Source of the DNA: Harmothoe impar
Taxonomy: Eukaryota; Annelida; Polychaeta; Phyllodocida; Polynoidae
Reading direction: 5' to 3'
Assembly: GCA_947462335.1 (NCBI GenBank)
Contig: OX381707.1
Coordinates: 84,592,610-84,656,609 of the forward strand
Length of the DNA stretch: 64,000 bases
The position numbers and the translations under genes are program-made. The notes beneath the pieces are model-generated. The model had not been told where the DNA came from. It was given only the letters and a program-made list of their open reading frames with translations, and ran no database searches. The first letter of the stretch is position 1; every line of letters begins with the position of its first letter. Of this stretch, positions 58,578 to 64,000 are shown in pieces.

Positions 58578-58715
58578 ATTCTGGAATGGAGAAGGGAGGT
58601 CAGGGAATGGAGAAGGGAGGTCGGGGAATGGAGAAGGGAGGTCAGGGAATGGAGAAGGGAGGTCGGGGAATGGAGAAGGGAGGTCGGTGAAAGGACAGGG
58701 GAGGTTGGGGAAGGG
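58578..58715 (+). repeat. Third 21 bp G-rich array
   Basis: Six units of 'aatggagaagggaggtcagg' (plus one base), direct like 56700-57340. Confidence 0.85.
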
Positions 58716-58879
58716 AAAGCAGTATTATAATGAGTTCATTAAAAAGCATCAATTTGATTTTTTGTTTAATCTAATTAACTGTTAAGTTATTAGATATACA
58801 CCAAGTCCAGATCTTTTTACAGGGCAGTGTCCATCCAGGCATCTTATGGTTCAATGTTATCTATTTACCTTGTTTACCC

Positions 58880-59195
58880 ATATCTTAACCTTCAATACGG
58901 TCTGATACGTTTTGGCATTTGACTATTGTATAAATGCTTCTGCCTTTCCTTTAAATGATCTTAACCATGAATACGGTCTGATACCTTTTGGCATTAGGTC
59001 ATTGTTTATAAATGCTGCTGCCAAAACGTTCTAAAACGTTTTCCTTTAAATGATCTTAACCATGAATACGGTCTGATACGTTTTGGCATTAGGTCATTGT
59101 TTATAAATGCTGCTGCCAAAACGTTCTAAAACGTTTTATCTCTAAAAATATCTCCTCTAAAGACAGGAATGCCAAAACGTTGTAAAACGTTTTGT
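58880..59195 (-). repeat. Right-arm AAAACGTT units of FB3
   Basis: Two nearly identical copies of a ~105 bp unit ('ttaaccatgaatacggtctg', 'gcattaggtcattgtttata', 'gccaaaacgttctaaaacgt') plus partial units either side. Confidence 0.75.
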
Positions 59196-59517
59196 TTCTG
59201 TGACTAGAGCTACCAGAGTGTACAAATGTGTAGTAGGCAGGGAAATTTATATTAAATTTAGAGGAAAATCACTACTTGACTACACATTATTACGTTATGG
59301 AAGCCAAAAACTTGAAAAATCCATTACACATATTACGTTTTGGCTGTCCCAGGACAGAAAGCACTGGCATCTGGAGGGCCCTTTTTACTACCCACATCAG
59401 TACGTTCTGGGGGTCCCAGGACAGAAAGCACTGGCATCTGGAGGGCCCTTTTTACTACCCACATCAGAACGCTGTGGCAGTCCCATGGCAGAAAGCACTG
59501 GCGCTCCTAAGGATATA

Positions 59518-61300
59518 CCTTTGTGAATTGTCGAAGGAACAGAATTAGGTTCTTGTCTCAGGCTTAGAAGAGGGAACTCATCTGTTAGTCTGATGTCTGG
59601 ATGGAATCTTAAACAGGTGCTATCTGAGTTTAGATGCCTTAACCCTTAAAGGGTTGCAGAGTGCTTTTTTGGGCTTTGCCCTCTCTCATGATGATACACA
59701 AATGCAGCCTCAGAATGCTCTACAAATGCAACTACTTACTGGAGTTTATCAACCCTGTAGAACTTATGTATGAATGAGTCACTGCTTTTGTTCAGCGCTG
59801 CATTAATGCATCATGGTGACGATAGGCATAATGCCGTAGTGCATGATGCAACGCTCAAAGGACTAGCAAAACAGGGTTCCTAGTTCCCAGAGGTACATGT
59901 ATGGGCTGTAGGAAAGGTAAATATTGTCAAGACTGGTCTCCACCATTGCCAAACTCTTATTGAGATCGAATCACGCAAACCTGGGCTCTCTGAAAGCACA
60001 GAGTTACAGCTATCTAACCTGCCTTAATTCTTGAGTAAATCTCAACTTGCTAGTCTACAGCCTAGTTGAGAATCTGCTAGTTTGAATGTACCAATATGAG
60101 GAATCCATCTACCATAGATATCTAGACAATAAATGTATCTGGCTCTAAGTCAGATACTCTATTATCACCAATAATCACTGGATCTCTTTCATTAATGCTG
60201 AAAAGCTACATAGACAATGCATTCCAAAATGCTCACCCTGATACGTCGAGAAATGACCAGTAAATTACTCACCATCATACAGACAAATGAACATGAACCG
60301 TCAGGGAGAGTGCCTTTCATCAAAGCTTACATAAGTGGCGCAGTCAGCAGCTCTCTGTGATGTGGGAGGCTGTGTATGAGAATTAAGCCCATACTTCCTT
60401 CCACTCAAACTGTCAGGAATGAATCCACAAGAAGGTAATACTGCTAAGTTCTCCCACAGAAGATTCAATATCATGACTCCCATGCAGGTGCATAAAGGTG
60501 GAAACTACGGTTCTTTAGGGGGACATTGACCTAAGAGAGTTTTGCCATCTCTCACTGCAGTATGGTACCCAATCATAGGCATGATGGCGGCTGGCACAAA
60601 CTTACCAATGATCCCTAAAAGAAGGAACGGATGTGGATGAACTACAAAGGTAGACAGCACCACCTTGTGTGACCAGCAGCAGTTTGTTGCTTTACACTGG
60701 GCCCGGCCGTGCACAGACCTGGGACGTGTCTCTGCTGAATGGTCAAGCTAATTGGTCATTGTGTCATTGTTCTAAATAGTTTCATCTCTGCTGTGCATAC
60801 TCCTATGGTGTACAATACAATAAGAGCTTTTTAGCATAGCACAGACAACTTTGTTGAAGGAAAGTACCTGGGTTGTAAGTTCTGCAACTAATAGAATTAT
60901 TTCTGAAGAAATTCCCTGTGAGGCTAACAGATAATCCCTAAAATCAGGTTACCTGACCCTACAAGGCTAAGAGGAAAGTCACCTGACCCTACTTAGCATA
61001 AATAGGGGCAAACTTGCAAATGTCCATACAATTTTGAAACATTGTCCCACTATAAAGCGGGACATTCACAATCCATTGCATCTCTCCTTAAGAGAGTTCT
61101 AGAAATGCAGTGCTATCATCATAACATAAATTCTAAAGAATACAACATCAATAGCCCTTAGTCTCTGAAGCACTAAGGCAGATGTCCAAATGGGGTGAAA
61201 CATTAATATATTTTTACTAGTTAGAATTTATTTACTTATCTACTATGCTAAAAGGATGAATCATTAGTCAACCTGCCCTTTCCCTTTCATCCAAATCACC
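59518..61300. other. Unassigned sequence, no supported gene
   Basis: 59690-59830 has H21-like arms ('aatgcagcctcag', 'gctgcattaatgcatcatgg') too degenerate to call. Minus-strand frames at 60301-60483 and 60505-60714 each carry donor-like GTAAG sites but no recognisable protein. Nothing else is seen. Confidence 0.4.
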
Positions 61301-61308
61301 CACTGTAC

Positions 61309-61369
61309 CTGAAGGCAATGTCCTTGATAGAACTCTGCAGCTGCAATAGCTTCTGACATCCCACCAACT
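61309..61369 (-). CDS. Candidate internal exon of an unknown host gene
   Basis: A 61 nt stretch is bounded on the minus strand by a pyrimidine-rich acceptor ('cttatctcttgtattaacag') and a good donor (CAG|GTACAG). It encodes VGGMSEAIAAAEFYQGHCLQ, Ala/Glu-rich and helix-like, entering with one base of a split codon and ending in phase 0. I do not recognise the protein. No partner exon in the window is convincing, so the gene would have long introns or lie mostly outside. Chance cannot be excluded for so short an exon. Confidence 0.4.
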
Positions 61370-61469
61370 CTGTTAATACAAGAGATAAGACAATAATGGA
61401 CAATACTGGCAGTTTTCCTACTAAGTGTTGTACAAGTGTTACCTAGAGAAGGCAGCTTTTTCATACATT

Positions 61470-62440
61470 AAGTGTTGTATCTCCTTACTTCTTTAACTCG
61501 CCTGCTGTCAGACTGAACCCTTATTTAGTCCAACCCTCTGAGAGACAGAGACTCCTAATGTGTTATGCTCATGTGTCATCTCGAAGCAGAGCTGGGGAGT
61601 TTCCATTGCATCATTGCAAAAAAAGCAATAGGAAGTTAAGCACTATGCTGCATCTAACGTGTTCAACATTGCTATAGCAAGAATGCCATTAGGAACTGGT
61701 TCAGACTCCAGGATGGATCATGTTGAGTTAGTTGGACCTCTGTGCAGGTGTTTCGTCATCAGGAGACAAGGCGTGATACGATACAGGATGGGATATGACA
61801 AACACAACGTAAGCAAGAGGTAAAACCCAACCAGTTGCCTGCTAGTATCATTCAGACACATGGATGTGTGATATAGGTATACAGGATTTGTTTAAGTTCT
61901 GTATTTCCCCGACAGATTGAAATCGAAAGGCCCCATATTTTGTTGAAACCCTTTAGAAGTTGTATTTGTACAAATTAGGCCTTATTTTTCATTTTAATGT
62001 ATTAATTTGTTAAAAAACAAGATGATAGAACCAAAAATCATCCTTTATCGCCCAAAAATATATCGTCGCCCGAAAAATTATTGCCCCACTCTCCACCCAA
62101 AGGTTAAGTAGTATAACTTTGCAAAGAATATCATCACAATATGCTTGAAGACCAATCCTACCGCCCCTCTATTTCACTCGCCAGTCGAGATTTTGGTGCT
62201 ACTGTTTGTCTATCGGAAAATTTTACGATACATTTTTTAGCCGATCCATCAAGTTAAGAAGCCTCAACCAAATTTTCCGGGGGCTTAAGGCCTATTTTAC
62301 CTCTTGTACGTCCAAATATAGGATCTCTTCTTTTGCCTGCGCTATGTTTCTTTCAATATAACTCCATTTTAAAGCTAAAAACTACCATATTACTTTCAAT
62401 GAAAAAAAAAAGATATCGTCTTTAAGGGAACGTCTTCCTA
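61470..62440. other. Unassigned sequence
   Basis: No ORF above 60 codons, no tandem repeat and no recognised element. 62030-62110 has 'cgcccaaaaatatatcgtcg' and 'cccgaaaaattattgcccc', faintly repetitive. Confidence 0.4.
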
Positions 62441-62514
62441 GATTCGTCCGGGAATCGAACCCCTGCCCGCCGTGTGGAAAGCGAACGTGCTTACCGCTCT
62501 GCCATTTCGGCAAC
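62441..62514 (-). tRNA. tRNA-like relic with intact A and B boxes
   Basis: On the minus strand the 74 nt contain TGGCAGAGCGG (a good fit to the pol III A box) and GGTTCGATTCC (a perfect B box) at tRNA spacing. However, the two acceptor strands (GCCGAAA and ACGAATC) do not pair, the anticodon arm has no clean 5 bp stem and the T stem has mismatches. So this is a tRNA pseudogene or the head of a tRNA-derived SINE rather than a working tRNA. No amino-acid identity can be given. Confidence 0.5.
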
Positions 62515-64000
62515 AGTTCCTTTGGGCTCTTCAGATGACAACTTTGACCCTCTGACCTCAGATATCCTTACGCACGTTCAGGAGTGAAGTTTCCGTGAAG
62601 TACGGAGGTTTGAAGAAATACGGGGGCTAGTTTTTCACCTTTAGCGAAATACGATGCTCAGTGCTGTACTCTCCCCGGCTTGATATTTCGTCAAACCATT
62701 TAAAAATAAAACCTACTAAAAAACCTGACTACTTCACCACTGGTGTTAACTGGTCACCAACATCAGCCTTGAAATGTCAAGTGTTACAACTAATATAGGA
62801 TTTAATGCAGCCTCAAAAAGCTAACATGATTCATGATGATTACCTTCAACTTTCTTTTAAACAGCAAGACATGTTAGATTCCAATGGTAAATTGAGTAGC
62901 TTGTATTTGCAGGCACCTCTCGTAAAGAGTCTGATGAATTACACCTCAATCTCCTTCACTTCCTAGTTGATCCCTGTTGCACATGTGAGTGATGGATTAC
63001 TAAAACTCTGCTTGGAGCAGGTCTGTTAGAGCTGGGGAGGTGTTGTCTAAGCCCAGCTGCCAAATTGATGAGGCAAAGTAGACTGACAAGTTAACCATGC
63101 ATCATTCAACTCACCCTGCTGTAGCTACAATGTGAATCACAACAGTACCTGCCATGTATTATTTCCCTTGTCTATGTCCCAAAATGGACAAATTGAGTGG
63201 ATTATTAGGTTGTACTCTGTTTGAATCATTTATTCCCTAATCTATACCACACTACAGTCGAACATTTATGAAGAGTTTCTTTTTGAGAATGTATGTATTG
63301 TATGTATTTCATGACTGGTAAAGACAACCAAACTCAATGTACCGAATAGTTCTTACATGAGCAGGTGGTCAGAGCTTGGAAGATGCTCTCAGGAAACCAA
63401 TCAACACATGGTGACATATACGATTCTGCTCCTTAGCATTTGGCAAGGGACCGTAGAAGTCTCATTTTTCACAATTTATGTATGTAAATGATGAGATAGT
63501 CATGTCAGTTTCAGTGCCAACTCCATATTGTGATTTCTTATGATCGCCCTCTGCTTTAGATTCACTGACTGGGCTTCCCAATCACCCTAGATGCCCTCTT
63601 TTTGTAATGACCCTTACCTTCACTGATAAAGCACCATTTGTTTACACATTGGTTGCTCGTCTGACCCGCTGAGTAGTAGTTTAAATGCAGCAAATGGGGC
63701 CAGTCTTGTTGTAGTCAGTAGGACATTCACCACTACAGAGTACCAGGAATCCCATTCAGTCTGGTTCTCACTTTAGAGTCTAACACCATTAGAATGCATT
63801 AATTAAAGTGGGTATATCCGATTTTTGTCAAACTCTATATCCTACATAAATGTGTTCCAAATACTGTAAAAAGTGTATTATTTATTGGTTGGAGTACATT
63901 AAAATGGTATCCATGGGCAGTAACAGTTTAGAAGGTGGGTCCCATGGGGCCAAACCATGGTGTTTTCTAGCGTTATTACCATGGGGCATTAAAATCGTGC
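62515..64000. other. Unassigned sequence, no supported gene
   Basis: No long frame. Single splice-like sites occur (for example an acceptor at about 62912 and GTGAGT at about 62985, plus strand) but the enclosed frame has no protein character. No tandem repeats. Confidence 0.4.

Larger units (their letters stand above)
55819..59517. mobile_element. FB3: ~3.7 kb fold-back element built of several repeats
   Basis: 'tatatccttag' (55819-55829) is inverted at 59507-59517. Inward, ~67 bp units with 'aagggccctccaaatgccag' and 'cccagaacgtactgatgtgg' at 55860-56030 face their complements at 59340-59490; palindromic AAAACGTT units at 56460-56690 face those at 58900-59190; and a G-rich 21 bp array (56700-57340) faces a C-rich one (57480-57890). 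The centre (57900-58560) is unrelated AT-rich DNA with a ~99 bp direct duplication. No transposase. Exact ends and target duplication are uncertain. Confidence 0.65.

Noticed and set aside
60301..60714. Two minus-strand frames next to donor-like GTAAG sites as further host exons
   Set aside because: Acceptors are weak and the peptides have no recognisable or helix-like character.
62912..62984. 72 nt plus-strand exon between 'tttgcag' and GTGAGT
   Set aside because: Splice sites are acceptable but the peptide is unremarkable and stands alone; chance is likely.

Overview
The window is animal nuclear DNA. It is rich in dispersed repeats, minisatellites and fold-back elements, carries one nearly intact LTR retrotransposon, and shows almost no host coding sequence. 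The repeat style and a decayed ORF that resembles multi-copy proteins I recall from marine invertebrate genomes suggest a marine invertebrate, possibly a cephalochordate. This is inference, and I cannot name the species.

Layout. 1-666 and 5503-5790 are the two halves of a dispersed repeat ('module M'), split by FB1 (667-5497), a 4.8 kb fold-back element. FB1's two arms are opposed arrays of a ~63 bp repeat, and it has TGTTGGGCCC-type ends and a 5 bp target duplication (CGTCT). Then come a ~72 bp minisatellite (5915-7330), another module M, a 44 bp minisatellite (9063-9440) and a TTAA-flanked fold-back MITE (9613-10349). 11339-26320 is a 14,982 bp Ty3/gypsy-class element on the minus strand, with two 778 bp LTRs that differ at only three positions I could find and a 4 bp GCAA target duplication. 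In transcription order it holds a tRNA-His-type primer site, ORF1, a gag-like ORF2 with a CCHC knuckle, pol (PR-RT-RNaseH-IN, all catalytic residues present) and a 1268-residue extra ORF3 with two C2H2-type zinc-finger motifs and a long coiled coil, in the position where errantiviruses keep env. ORF1/ORF2 and ORF2/pol are each offset by -1. A strong splice donor follows the primer site and a strong acceptor lies just upstream of ORF3.

26.3-55.8 kb is non-coding repeat mosaic. Much of 7.6-39 kb is colinear with 41.2-53.7 kb, a diverged duplication whose copies were later hit by different insertions: the LTR element and MITE in copy 1; FB2 (43060-46839) and a small MITE in copy 2. FB2 carries the wreck of a transposon-like ORF. 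FB3 (about 55819-59517) is a third fold-back element with repeat-built arms and 21 bp G-rich minisatellites. 59.5-64 kb is mostly unassigned. It has one candidate host exon on the minus strand (61309-61369) and a tRNA-like relic (62441-62514).

The only genes that clearly work together are those of the LTR element: Gag to package RNA, Pol to copy and integrate it, and ORF3 of unknown role, probably made from a spliced mRNA. Block boundaries and copy counts in the repeat regions were read by eye and are approximate.
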